A stretch of 64,000 nt of DNA from Alisma plantago-aquatica (lineage: Eukaryota > Streptophyta > Magnoliopsida > Alismatales > Alismataceae). A model generated the notes under the pieces. It searched no databases, was not told the origin of the DNA, and saw only the letters and a list, made by a program, of their open reading frames with translations. The stretch is taken from NCBI GenBank assembly GCA_963693085.1, contig OY856411.1, positions 1,346,157,050 through 1,346,221,049 of the forward strand. Direction: 5' to 3'. Shown here piece after piece: positions 1 to 10,790 of the stretch; position 1 is the stretch's first letter; each line of letters opens with the position of its first letter. The position numbers were made by a program, and so were the translations under genes.

Positions 1-369
1 TCAAAAATTTAGGAATTATACATTCACTAGAACACCAATCACATACTGTAAGATTGAAATTTGTTCTCCAACTTTCCATATAACTTGGGTATCACTGACG
101 TGCAACTAGGAACCTATCTTTTCTTGTGATGTCATAAGCTAGTTATGGACATTCACAACCAACGTGATATGGGACCTATAGGGTGACACACATAGGATTC
201 ACCTAGAATAGGAGTTTATCCATGAATGATGTTTGGATTGATAACTAAAGTGTTTAGGCACTCAATAAAACATTCAATCAATAGACTTGACTCAGAATCA
301 TTAAGTTCAAGTGTTGAACCAACTGATTAGAGTGTCAGATTGAATGAGAACTGAATTGACTGAGTTCTG

Positions 370-720
370 CAAAATCTAGACCACCAACCGACCAGTTCAT
401 TGGGTGAACCGATCGACTCATGGTCAGTGGGACAACTGGTTTACTCTGGTGAACCGATCGATTCACTTGGACCAAACGATCAAGTGTTGGGTTTCCCAGT
501 TCATGAGAAAAGTTTCATGTTTCACTTGTTCAATTTGATTGGGACAAGAATTAATCTTTGCATTAATTAGAAAGGAATTAGGAAAGTCAATTGCAAGCAG
601 TTCTGGCTTGTGAACCGCTCGGTTCACTAAGTTAACTGACAGTTCACTATGCCAACCGACTGGTTCACTATACCAACCGACCAATTCACTAGTGAATAGA
701 CCGATTCACCTGCCGCAATG
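370..720. repeat. Cluster of small palindromes in copia LTR
   Basis: Variants of a GAACCGATCGATTCAC-like motif recur. The clearest is at 611-626, where TGAACCG and CGGTTCA pair around a 2-base gap. Others are AACCGACTGGTT near 655 and GAACCGATCGATTCAC near 452. They lie upstream of the TATA box, in the U3 part of the LTR, where repeated regulatory motifs are common. Confidence 0.5.
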
Positions 721-790
721 CAAATTATTCATGGAAAAGTCAGTCCCTTCTACTCCCGCATAGACTGGGAACCCTGACCCTGACCTCTAC

Positions 791-799
791 TATAAATAG
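791..799 (+). promoter_or_regulatory. TATA box of copia LTR
   Basis: TATAAATAG lies about 530 bases upstream of the LTR end and the PBS, in the orientation of the downstream gag. This fits the U3 promoter of a plant LTR element. Confidence 0.55.
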
Positions 800-1326
800 A
801 GGGGTACATGGGGCTTCTCTAGAGACACAACTTAGAACATCAGTTGCTCTTTAAAGTTGTTGTCCTCTCTATTTTGGTAACCAAGAGAGCCCAAGAAAGT
901 TCTACCCATCCAGGGAGGAACAGTGAGGGTGAGACAACTGTAGAAAAGCAACTGGTTGTGGGAGAGTTTGTTGGTGACTAGTACACCAATAGAAGGAGAC
1001 AACTCCTTGTTTGTTCTGCATGACGACTAGAGTTCCTGGTAGTCCGTGTGGACTATCTATAGAGGCAGGAGACTTCTGCCTCTTAGGAGGACAATAGTCA
1101 ACTGTAGTCTGGGTTAAGACCAGGAGCTGAAAAGACATCATTGAAGATAGGTGGTTTAAGACCACACTTTCTACAATTTATAGTCACTAAGCAAGCCTTA
1201 GGACCAGGTTTAACTCACTAAAACCATCCTTACCACTACATAGATGGTGATGTGATCTAATGTTTATGGGTTTATGGTCAAGTAATTTTTTTTCGCTACC
1301 TACTCCGACCACGTAAAACCCAATAG

Positions 1327-1340
1327 TGGTATCAGAGCCA
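1327..1340 (+). other. Primer binding site, initiator tRNA-Met
   Basis: TGGTATCAGAGCCA follows the LTR end after a 4-base spacer. It is the standard complement of the 3' end of plant initiator tRNA-Met, used for minus-strand priming by most plant copia and many gypsy elements. Confidence 0.85.
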
Positions 1341-2696
1341 CATCAATACTATATGTTTTGGATAATCTATATGATTGGATTTTGGTTTTACCGTCTTTTA
1401 TTTATTGCATATGATGTGAATATTTAAATGACTAATGTGAATATCCAATTAATACCACATGATCCCAAACTAATATATACATATATGATATGGTATATAT
1501 GCAATTGGAGTCTCCCTAAAATGGTTTTGATGGTGGATGTGCAGCATGGTTATGGCCTATAAACCCTATGTGCATGTATGTGATTGGTTATGGTTGTTTT
1601 CATCTCGGTCTGCACACCTATCCCTCTTCTTTTATTCTAAATGTAACTCGAGTTAACTTGAGATTCTCTTGTACCTTTTCTCCCCTGGAATGTAACTCAA
1701 GGTTTCACAAAGATTATGTAAAATAGGATTAGCTTTATTTCTTGTTATGACGAAGACTGAAGATGACCGCTTGATGGACCGAGACAACTGACTGAGGAGT
1801 AGTTGGTGGACCGATGAGAAGCCTCGATGACCAGACGAGTTGACCATCTAGAGGAGCCAGACGACCAGATGGAGGAGACCAACCGACCGACCAAGAGGCG
1901 AGTCGACCAGTTCAAAGGTTGAACTAGTCAACCCGGATTGGCAAGCACAGATCCTCATCAATAATAGGTTGCATGTGATGTAGACCTTAGATGATTGTAG
2001 TTCCTTGTGGCTCCAAGGAACTATAATAGGATGGCCATAATCATCATCTTATCGTTATTGCATGTTTTTGTTTGTGGGATATAGCATGTACATGATATGT
2101 ACTATATATGTGGTGATTGGATACATATATGCATATATAAACATATTAATACCCCTCAACAAATATATTAAGTTGAATAAATGCCTTCCAAAAGAAACAA
2201 ACATGAAAATCTTGATTGACAAAGTGTGGGCATGCATTCGCATGGTGAACTGTCTATCTCATGGAAGTGTGATGGTGAATATGTGGGTCTGCCTTTGCAG
2301 GGTCCATATTCATTATGTTGGTTTTGGGTTGGACTTAACAAGGTGACCATGATCAGATCAAGCACCTTTAGGCATAAAGATGAACATGGAAAGGAGTTGT
2401 GCATGACATCTATCAAAAATTGCATATGATGCAATTGGTAAAAGTTGCCTACCTGAAAGATTCTAGTTGTGGGTGACAACCTTCACTGGTCCATGACTTA
2501 GATGAAATCAGGATCTTGCTCACTAGAAGGTTGTATGTTGCAATCTTCCGAATTGATAATGAGGCTTATCAATTTGAGATAAAATAGTGAGAAGAGAACA
2601 TTAATCAAATACCTAATTAAACATCATCAATTTTCAAATCAAATCAAATCAAAAGAGTTTTGGACTAAAATTGCAAATTTCCTTTTTGTAGAATAA
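1341..2696. other. Copia leader region, no gene seen
   Basis: The stretch between PBS and gag is AT-rich. It holds a run of ACCGA/GACCGA motifs at about 1765-1930 resembling those in the LTR. The short reading frames here show no recognisable domain. Confidence 0.4.
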
Positions 2697-2972
2697 ATGG
2701 CTACCAACAACAATCACTTTTCATTGCGATCGGTCCTTGAGAAGGACAAGTTAAATGGGAACAACTTCCATGATTGGTTTAGGACATTGAGAACTATTCT
2801 CACTCAAGAGTGAAAGCTACTAGAGCCAGAAGAACCAGCTCCCACCGCATCAAAGGCTGAAAGGGATGCTTATAGGAAGCATATTGAGGATGCCATTGAT
2901 GTGAAATGCTTGATGTTGTGCCCAATGAACTATGAGTATATAGTCGATGTCAAGCTCGATGACTATGTTTGA
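2697..2972 (+). pseudogene. gag: Ty1/copia gag N-terminal fragment
   Basis: Translation from the ATG at 2697 gives a typical copia Gag start: a short leader, then LEKDKLNGNNFHDWFRTLRT and a charged EPEEPAP segment, matching the N-terminal gag domain (DUF4219/UBN2 type) of plant copia elements. An in-frame TGA at about codon 39 interrupts it, best explained by CGA to TGA. The frame runs to TGA at 2970-2972, where similarity stops. The zinc knuckle, protease, integrase and reverse transcriptase are all missing, so this is a remnant. It sits about 1.36 kb after the PBS. Confidence 0.75.
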
Positions 2973-4116
2973 TGGATCTAAAAATGATGAAACCTTATCA
3001 ACTAGTAGGTCCATCATTTGTGTCATTGTTTAGATCTTGATGGGTCCATCCATCGATCTTGACATGAACCTTGAAATAATCTTTGAACTTCTTCTATCGA
3101 TTTGGCATCTGTCATTCTTCCTTATCAACGAACATGGAAATGATGGGTGCATCCATCGATCTTTGAGAAAAAGGATAAACTATCAAACTAACAGGTCGAT
3201 TATTAGTGGGAATATGTCGATTGTGAATGTTGGATGAATGATCATTCTTGAATGTCGATGGCTAATCCATCAATATTGAAGATTTTGAGTTAAATTCCTA
3301 CAAGTTCCCACAAAACATAATCAAAACAAAGTAATTGGTAAATAAGGCACAAAGTGAATAAAATTGAAGATCTAACCATTAAATCAAATGATTTTATATA
3401 TGAAAAAGCTACAAAAATTGCATGAAAACTGATGAATTATACCAAAAATATCATGAATCATAAGGTCTTTGACCAAATTCTTAATGGAATAGGTCTGTAA
3501 GGTTCTTAAGACTCAAATATATTAGCCAACCCTATTTATCAACATGTTATGCCCTAGCTTGAAAACTCAAGTAGAACGCCCATCCTTGTGTCCTTGCCTC
3601 AAGAATACAAGTAGGTGCACAAGTTTTGTATAATGGATAACTAATTTCTATGTGCAATTTATACAATCAACAAGACAGGCATAAAGTACAATATTACGAC
3701 GCAATATTTAACTAGTAAACAATACATACATATCAAGGTCTAAGTAAGAAAACCATAATCATATAACTATTAATTCCCATACCTAATTCATAGTTTCTTA
3801 ACCTAAATTATCCTTGATCATCTAGTCACAAAAATGACCTGATAAAGAACAAAATCACATGAATGTATTAGATTCTCATCATTAACCTTATTTAGCTCCA
3901 TTTCTAGGGTTTTGGCCAAGTTAGGTTCAAATCTGATTAATTGCATGTTTGATGTTATTCTTTTGATTTAGGTTTCATCATGAGTATGTGGACCAAAACT
4001 TGTGTCATTTAATTGTTTCATCTATTTTATATGATTATTTCAAGGTTCATGTCAATTATGTACACTATTGGTCAAAAGACTCACAATAGAGGAAAGTTAG
4101 GGATCATCAAGACATG
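2973..4116. other. Unassigned AT-rich sequence
   Basis: No gene is recognised. The motif CCATCCATCGATCTT occurs at about 3047 and, slightly changed, at about 3150, with a further weaker copy near 3265. These resemble the repeated TCGAT motifs in the copia LTRs, so this may be decayed LTR sequence. Confidence 0.35.
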
Positions 4117-4121
4117 ATAAC
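4117..4121. repeat. Candidate target site duplication ATAAC, left
   Basis: ATAAC immediately precedes the left LTR of gypsy-1. The same five bases occur at 16597-16601 after the right LTR if the LTR is taken to end at 16596. The LTR edge is uncertain by a few bases because the CA terminus is not conserved in the right copy. Confidence 0.55.
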
Positions 4122-5783
4122 TATAACAGAGTGAGTTTTTATATTATTTTATCTCTCTTAGTTTTATTTCATAAAATTTGTTGAAAATGTACCCTCAATC
4201 ATCTCCATCACTGCTTCGACTAATATACTTCACAAAATTTTAAAGATAATACAAACCCCTTTTTTTGGATAAGGTAAAATATTACTAATCAAAGAAAAGT
4301 AAGGTAAAATACAAACCCTAATTTCACAATAAGGTGAATTATATGTATTATCATGCATAGTCAATTTATGTAGTCAATGTTCGAATTTCAATCCCAATTT
4401 TGTATCATAGTTAGATACTGACATTATGAAGCTCTATTAAATTTTCACTTTGATTGGATGGATCGTTTAAGAGTTATTAGCTTTTGAAATAACCCACATT
4501 ATTTCATTCTTTAAGTACCCTGGACCTATGTCCTTTGATTTATCGGCCATGTGTGACATTCAAATAACATGTGGTTCATTTATATCTTGGTTGAGGTCCT
4601 TAATAAAGTTTGAGTTAATGTTGGTCACTTGATCAAGATGATCGTGGATCAAGGGGGGAATACGACGATGGAGGCTTCGTCATATACCTCCCACCTTATC
4701 TGGATCAGCCACAAATAGACAGATGACCAAATCTTTCTCCCCCTTGCCTAACCCAGCAACCATCTCACAAAATCGATGGGATATCTCTCCCTCCCTCATC
4801 AGCGCAAGGCCATTAACCACTCACATATCACTCCTTTCCTCATATCAGTGGAGGACCAACTCCTGAAGTCTTGCACTCCCCACCTGGAGGAGGAACCCAA
4901 TTAGGGCTTCTTCACCTTAGCCTCCTCCATTTATTTAATGCCACCCCTAGCTTTTCTCAAACCCCTTTAATATTTCATGCACCTCAATTCAAAACCAACA
5001 ACCCCTGATAACCACTGCCTACTCCATCCTCATCTCACCACCGCCCCACCTCAATCGATCTCCCTTAAGCATTTTCGCCCACATTCTCCTCTCCACCACC
5101 ATCGTGGAACCTCCATGAATCTCTACAGAACCTCCTTCCTATTACCTTGAAGCTCCTCCTCTCAGACCCCTTCATCTCCAGTGACCACTTCCTGGGGGCT
5201 CAGTGGCACACCGACTCTGAGGGAGAAGCACCAAGAAAAGGTGTTGACCCATTGTGGTTCACCGCAAGGAAGGTGAGGGAATCTTCAGTCAGACGAGAAA
5301 GGGAGCACAAGACAAGCAGAACCTTGTCGAAGATCAACTAGACTGCTCGAGCTAGCAACAAAGGAGGAGAAGGAGCATAAGAGTAGAGGGCCACATGGCG
5401 CCACCTTGGACATAGGTGGGCCACTCATGGGCCACCATATTAGCTAAGGGAGTCACGAGACAATGCAAGTCAAAGAAAGACTCCACGTAGCTTTGGACCA
5501 ATCATGAGCATCCATGTAAGCTCACATCACCTTTTCTTTATTTAATTATATAGAAACCCTTTTATCTTAGAAAAATCCTAGAAAATGCTAGGAATATAAA
5601 AAATGGCAAACCTATATTTGATTTTTATAAGAAAAGTATGAGGAATCTGATAAAAATACTATCATAATGTGACTCCATTAAAATTTTCAAAAATACTACA
5701 TTAAAGCATAATGATCATTCTTATGTCATCTTATTGTGTAATAATAATGATTCATGATTTGTAATATGATATTTGGGGCATTT

Positions 5784-6232
5784 AAACCCTAATCGAGTCC
5801 CTGATGTTCATACATCACGAAACCCTAATTAGGTGATGGATAATGGATAATACTCAAAGAATAAGGAAACCCTAATACTGATCTTTTATCTCCGTATATT
5901 GAACTTTTATGTATTGTTTGTCTACCCTAATAAAGTATTGAACTACTATGAATATGTATGACTCCAAAAATCCTTAGATCTAACCATGAACCATTTGGAT
6001 CAGGGGAATCCAAAAGGAACCCTTAATGATCTAAACCTTTATAGAAACCCTAAAGATGAATATTTCTTTCTTATATCACATGTGCATCATTACTTAGATG
6101 AAACCCTAATTTTGAGATCTAATCTTATAACTCCAAAATAAGATAAAAGTTGAAGATAATCTCTAATCTAATCATAGGAAGATGAAAGCCACCCCAAATA
6201 GAGATCAAACCTTCATAAACCAGAAACCCTAA
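5784..6232 (+). promoter_or_regulatory. Cluster of telo-box motifs AAACCCTAA in LTR
   Basis: Exact AAACCCTAA occurs at 5784, 5820, 5867, 6045, 6101 and 6224, with a seventh at 4313. Most are kept in the 3' LTR, at about 15164, 15199, 15417, 15476 and 13698. AAACCCTAA is the plant telo-box, a known promoter element and the unit of plant telomere repeats. Whether it acts as such here is inference. Confidence 0.5.
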
Positions 6233-6553
6233 TATGGGATGGTGAGAACCATAATGACATTAGGTATTTGTTTCTCTTTCAGGGTGATCTACTTTCTTAA
6301 TCTAGACTTGTTGAAATCCAGATCTGAGATTCAAGGTATGTGGATATAAGTATAAGACTAGTTTTTGCTGGATGATATAATTATGAGTAATTTCTTACAT
6401 GTAGTTGTATAATCTTGTTGGATGTATATCTATACATATTGTTACTTTTCTACCTTGAAAACTAAAAACACTAAGGAACAAAAATGGAATGTAGTTAGTG
6501 ATGGTATATTAATCTCCCAATTAAAGAGGGAAGGTATTAATGTTTACTAGAAC

Positions 6554-6611
6554 CTCCCTAATGGCACAAGGTACGTGGGGAGATCCCTAATGGTACATGG
6601 TATGTGGGGAT
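6554..6611. repeat. Paired hairpins with shared loop, gypsy-1 5' LTR
   Basis: CTCCC (6554-6558) pairs with GGGAG (6578-6582) around a 19-base loop. Directly after, ATCCC (6583-6587) pairs with GGGAT (6607-6611) around nearly the same 19-base loop. The outer stem base changed on both sides together. The partner LTR shows the same at 15925-15982. Confidence 0.6.
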
Positions 6612-7225
6612 AGGGCCCAATAAAATAAGTGTTCATTGTGCGAAGTCCACCATAGTAATACATGTCCATTGAAATATGATTAATAACTTGGGTTTATCTT
6701 ATTTTCTACCTTAAATAATGTTTTATTTTGTTTATTTTTTTCAAGTATTTTAAATATTCCTACATAGTATAGTATCTTTCAACCACGTACCAACTTTATG
6801 TTGATCATTTGTTTCTCATATTTTCTAGGTTCAAGGAATAAGTAATGCATCCCAAACTACTTAAAGAAACTTAATAAAGTTCATGGAGGATGATTAGATG
6901 GATGGCTGCCTCTCATCTTATTTTCTATTTAGTTAGTTGTTCATTTCATTAGATGATGTGTAGGATGTCTATATCATATGTGTTTTGTTTCCTTAAGAAC
7001 TTATTTCTTCTTCCAGTGAATAATGTGATATGACCTTTTATTCTTATGAATGATGGTTGTGTGACTACTTGAATGATGTTATGAACAACGATGTGAATTC
7101 TTATTATATGCTAGTTGACAATCACAATCACTTATATTTTCATGTTTGACATCTTATAGATATGAGTGCACCCATATTTAAGGAATGCCATTATGGACAA
7201 TATATAGGAATTGGGGTCATCATAG

Positions 7226-7238
7226 TTGGTATCTGAGT
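7226..7238 (+). other. gypsy-1 primer binding site
   Basis: TTGGTATCTGAGT lies directly after the 5' LTR. It matches the initiator tRNA-Met complement TGGTATCAGAG apart from one internal base. Confidence 0.75.
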
Positions 7239-7707
7239 AAATGTTCACACATCATAGTCGAATAAAGCCTCATTCACCCTATTATGAGTCTAGGGTAGTC
7301 CTTGAGTTAGTGATATGAAGGGTGGAGGTGATGAGGATAGCATCTACTGTGGGTCTGGCTAAAGTCACTGAGCCACTTTTCTTGGCAATCATGAGGCTAC
7401 CTATATGGTAGTATAAGTCAACCTGAACAATACCCTAGGTGTCCCCTACTTCTTAGGCATACCTTAATTAAGGACCTTTACTCCCTCTCATCCCCTCTAT
7501 AGAAAAATCTCCCTCTCATCTTTATTATATAAATATTTTCCTCTTATCTATATGATATAAGGTTAGGAAAAGAGTCACTCTATTTAGAAGTCCTAAGGAC
7601 TAGTTGATAAGGATTATTAAGGTATCCTCCACAAATTATAACATTAAGATCATTAATAATCAATAATGAAGAATAATGAAATATAATATGACAAAAAAGA
7701 GAAAAAA

Positions 7708-8815
7708 ATGATATATCTAATGTATTATCCTAATTTCAGGATTCCTCCAAAAACTCAAAATTCCAAGGCTTCTGAAGAGTCATCCTCTAAGAAGAGAAAA
7801 GAACCTAAAACTCATGAAGAACTTGATTCTGAGAAAATGGCTAGGGATATGTGGGAAGAACAAAAGAAAGTCCTCCTAGACTTAACGAAGACCATTTCCC
7901 TAAAAGGAACTCCTGAACCCAGTTCATCTAGGAAGAAGTAAGTGACTGTGCTAGATTTCATCAAACTTAACCATGACCCAAAAGACCAGCCTGAGGTGAT
8001 GGATAAGGCTAAATCTTGGACCCTGTATTTGTAAAATGCCTTCCATATTTGTAAAATGCCTTCCATACCCTAGAAGTACCCAATGAAAAGAAGGTCAGAT
8101 TTTCCACACATCTTCTTAAGGGAGGGGCTAAAATTTGGTGGGAAAACTATGGTGGGAATAGGGGAGAAGAAGTGTATAGGATGGAATGGGAAGCCTTCAA
8201 AACCCTTTTGATAGACTATTTTATGCCTATAAATAAGAGGAAGTGGAAGGAGAGGATGTAGATTGAGCTTAAGCATGGCAGTTTCTAAGTGGCTGACTAC
8301 ACTTGGAAGTTTAGGCTTGTGGAGCATTATGCACATATTTAGATTGATGATCGCCTCATGGAGCACTATGTTGACTACCTAGTTGCTCACTTGAAAACCC
8401 TGGTCATCGCCTAGAAGGAGCATATATGAAGCCCTAGATATGTCCCTTAAGCAGGAAAGAGAATAGGGTTTGCAGAAGCCTTTCAACATGGGATACCTAG
8501 GGTTAACCATCACTGAGGAGGATAAGTCTAAGAAGTTCCACCCTTCCATAATAACAAAAAAATAGGAAAAGGAGGAGGTTTAGGTAAAGGAGGATAGAGA
8601 AACCACCAGAACCAGTAGAGAAAAACTCATCCCAAGTACAAGACATGTGGGTGATTCCATGGTGGGGTATGTCTTCATCCCAATCCAGTCTGTTATAACT
8701 GCAAGAAGGAGGGACATTGCATCGCCAAGTACCTGACTGTATCCATCTTTGGAAATCCTAAAGTAGGCGCTCCACCCCTCAGGGGCACCACAACTACAGA
8801 GTATTCACATTGATT
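7708..8815 (+). pseudogene. gag: gypsy-1 gag with zinc knuckle
   Basis: The region encodes a lysine-rich N terminus, then a typical chromoviral capsid segment (DFIKLNHDPKDQPEVMDKAK followed by SDFPHIFL/STHLLKGGAKIWWEN in neighbouring frames) and a zinc knuckle at about 8691-8732 (CYNCKKEGHCIAKY, last Cys replaced by Tyr). It is broken by in-frame stops and by a 20-base tandem duplication (8026-8045 repeated at 8046-8065), which shifts the frame in the capsid core. The start is uncertain; a reading frame opens at 7708. Gag would form the virus-like particle. Confidence 0.85.
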
Positions 8816-8819
8816 GTAG

Positions 8820-9385
8820 AGGAAGCTAAGGTAAATCCCAACCATCTTGTTGAAGGTAACCTAAATTATTTTCATATATCTAATATCTTATTCAATGCAT
8901 TTAAATTATTCATAACGTAATTATCATGTGTAGGCATTGTATTCTTAAATGATCATCTTGTTAAAGCTTTATTCAATTCTGGATCAACAAAAAAATTCAT
9001 TTATTGAAATCTGGCATCTATGTTACACCTGCATACAAGGGACTTGGGATATATTCTTGATGTATCAACTCCTAGTGGAAAAATACTCACTACATTACAA
9101 AAAATTGATGTCCTTCCTCTAAAATTCGAAAATCATGACATGCCCTTTGAATTCATCCTCTTAATTATGGAAGACTTTGATATTATACTTGGTATGGATC
9201 GACTGTACAAGTATCATGCCCATATTAACTGTAGAAACAAGATAGTAGTCCTCTATCAACCTCATTCTTTTCCTATGGTGATCCCTAGGGGAAGCAGATT
9301 CTATAATAATATTATAGTTTCCTCTCTTAAAGCTAAAAAGCTCATTTCTAAAGAATGTAAAGTGTTCCTTGCATTAGTCTCATAG
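8820..9385 (+). pseudogene. gypsy-1 aspartic protease
   Basis: A retropepsin domain continuing from gag. The active-site segment reads ALFNSGSTKKFI around 8960-8997, so the catalytic Asp of DSG/DTG is now Asn. The flap/C-terminal part is well kept: VLPLKFENHDMPFEFILLIM, then DIILGMDRLYKYHAHINC, matching the conserved ILGMDWL motif of plant gypsy proteases. This part lies in the open frame 9020-9385. A 78-base intron-like block (8856-8933) interrupts the segment before the active site. Confidence 0.85.
8856..8933 (+). other. Intron-like 78-base block inside protease
   Basis: The block starts GTAACC and ends TGTGTAG, is very AT-rich and contains an in-frame TAA. Removing it joins VEG to IVFLNDHLVKALF, matching the usual layout before the protease active site. 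Gypsy-2 has the corresponding VIEG-MAF junction at about 40320 with no such block. It could be a true mini-intron or a chance insertion. Confidence 0.4.
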
Positions 9386-9399
9386 ATCAGTCCTAGTAG

Positions 9400-10330
9400 C
9401 GAGCAGTAGAAAGATTGGAGGTGGTACGTGATTTTATTGACATATTTCAGGAGGAGCTTCCTAGGCTTCCTTCAAATAGAGACAACGAGTTCTCTATATA
9501 TCTTCTCCCTAGAATGACACTAATTTCTAGGGCATCGTATAGGATGGCTCCTTCTGAGCTTATGGAGCTATAGAAATAGCTACAAGAACTTCTCAAAAAA
9601 GGTTTTATCCATCCTAGTATTCCCTGTGGGGTGCACCTATTCTTTTTGTAAAAAAGAAAGACACTTCTATGTGTATGTGTCTTGACTACTACATGTTAAA
9701 CCATGCCACTGTTAAAAATAAGTATCCCCTCTCTTGTATTGATGACCTCTTTGATCAACTTCGTGCAACCAAAGTTTTCCCTTAAATTGATCTCCATTCT
9801 GGCTACCATCAACTTAAAGTCAAGGACTCTGACATTTCTAACTGCTTTCTGAACTCGTTATGGGCATTGCAAATTTCTAGTGATGCCTTCGGGTTGACCA
9901 ACACACTAGGCATATTTATGAAACTGATGAATAAAGTCTTCCAACCTTACATTAATGAGTTTGTGGTCGTCTTTATTGATGATATCTTAATTTATTTTGA
10001 CTCCATAGAAAAGCATCGTGAGGACTGGAAGGTAGTTCTTGAAGTCCTTTGAGCTTAGAAATTCTATGGCAAGATCTCTAAATGTGATTTCTGGATTGAT
10101 AAAGTCCTATTTCTTGTCCATGTTATTTCTGGGGGTAATATATCTATTTATCGTGCCAAAGTATTTGTTGTTCTTAATCGGCAACCTCCTCAAAACCCTT
10201 CTAAAATCCAGAGTTTCTTGGGTTTAGCTGGATATTATCAGCACTTCATTCCCGATTTCTCCAAAGTTGCACTTCCTCTAACTAATATTACTCCAAAAGA
10301 TAAGAATTTCATCTGGTCAACTGCTTGTGA
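9400..10330 (+). pseudogene. gypsy-1 reverse transcriptase
   Basis: RT motifs are seen in order across several frames: ASYRMAPSEL at about 9535, FVKKKD near 9650, the [16 protein letters not shown] block at about 9690, [26 protein letters not shown] at about 9785, FGLTN, then the catalytic VVFIDDILIYF (GATGAT at 9978-9983). After it come the KFYGKISKCDFW and LGLAGYYQHFIPDFSK blocks. The Asp pair is intact, but stops and frameshifts break the frame. Several stops replace expected Gln (for example SNF-stop-ELK-stop-KLA for FQELKQKL), consistent with CAG to TAG. Confidence 0.9.
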
Positions 10331-10790
10331 GTCTAATTTCTAGGAGTTAAAATAGAAATTGGCATCTTCACCCATTCTAGTTCTACCTTCTGGGAATGAA
10401 GGCTTGTGATCTTTCCTTATGCTTTGAGAAATGGGTTAGGATGTGTCCTACAACATCATGGAAAGGTGGTGTCCTTTGCATCTAGATAGCTAAAACCCAA
10501 TGAACTTAATTATCCCACACATGATTTGGAATTAGCTACAATCATCCATGCTCTCAAAATCTAGAGGCACTACCTGTAATGGGTGACGTTTGATATCTTC
10601 ATCGACCACAAAAGCCTAAAGTACATCCTGATTTAGAAAGACCTAAACATGCATCAATGCCAATGGACTGAGTATCTGAAAGACTACTATTTCACTATTT
10701 GCTATGATCTGGGAAAAGCTAATGTAGTCGTTGATGCTCTTAGTAGAAAAAGGGTAGTATATGCATCTTTATCTGTTCTCGAGTGGAGGA
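10331..10790 (+). pseudogene. gypsy-1 RNase H
   Basis: The frame holds the typical gypsy RNase H blocks: VVSFAS-QLKPNELNYPTHDLEL near 10465-10530, HALK-stop-RHYL, FIDHKSLKYI near 10595, and GKANVVVDALSRKR near 10713-10750. It would degrade the RNA template during cDNA synthesis. Several internal stops make it inactive. It runs on without a break into integrase, as expected for a pol polyprotein. Confidence 0.88.

Larger units (their letters stand above)
1..1322 (+). repeat. Ty1/copia LTR, 5' part outside or unresolved
   Basis: This stretch ends in CA at 1321-1322, four bases before a tRNA-Met primer binding site, so it is read as the 5' LTR of a copia element whose gag follows at 2697. The left edge is not identified and may lie before the window. 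The LTR carries a TATA box near 791 and a cluster of ACCGA/TCGGT inverted motifs at 370-720. No right-hand LTR partner is visible, so the element is truncated. Confidence 0.6.
4122..7224 (+). repeat. gypsy-1 5' LTR
   Basis: It aligns along its length with 13570-16596. It starts TATAACAGAG where the partner starts TGTAACAGAG, so the canonical TG has become TA. It has an extra ~60 bases at about 4255-4315 beside a repeated ACAAACCC. It carries a cluster of AAACCCTAA motifs at 5784-6232 and two linked hairpins at 6554-6611. A T-rich TATTTAATG at about 4932, matching TATATTTAAAG in the partner, is the best promoter candidate. Confidence 0.9.
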
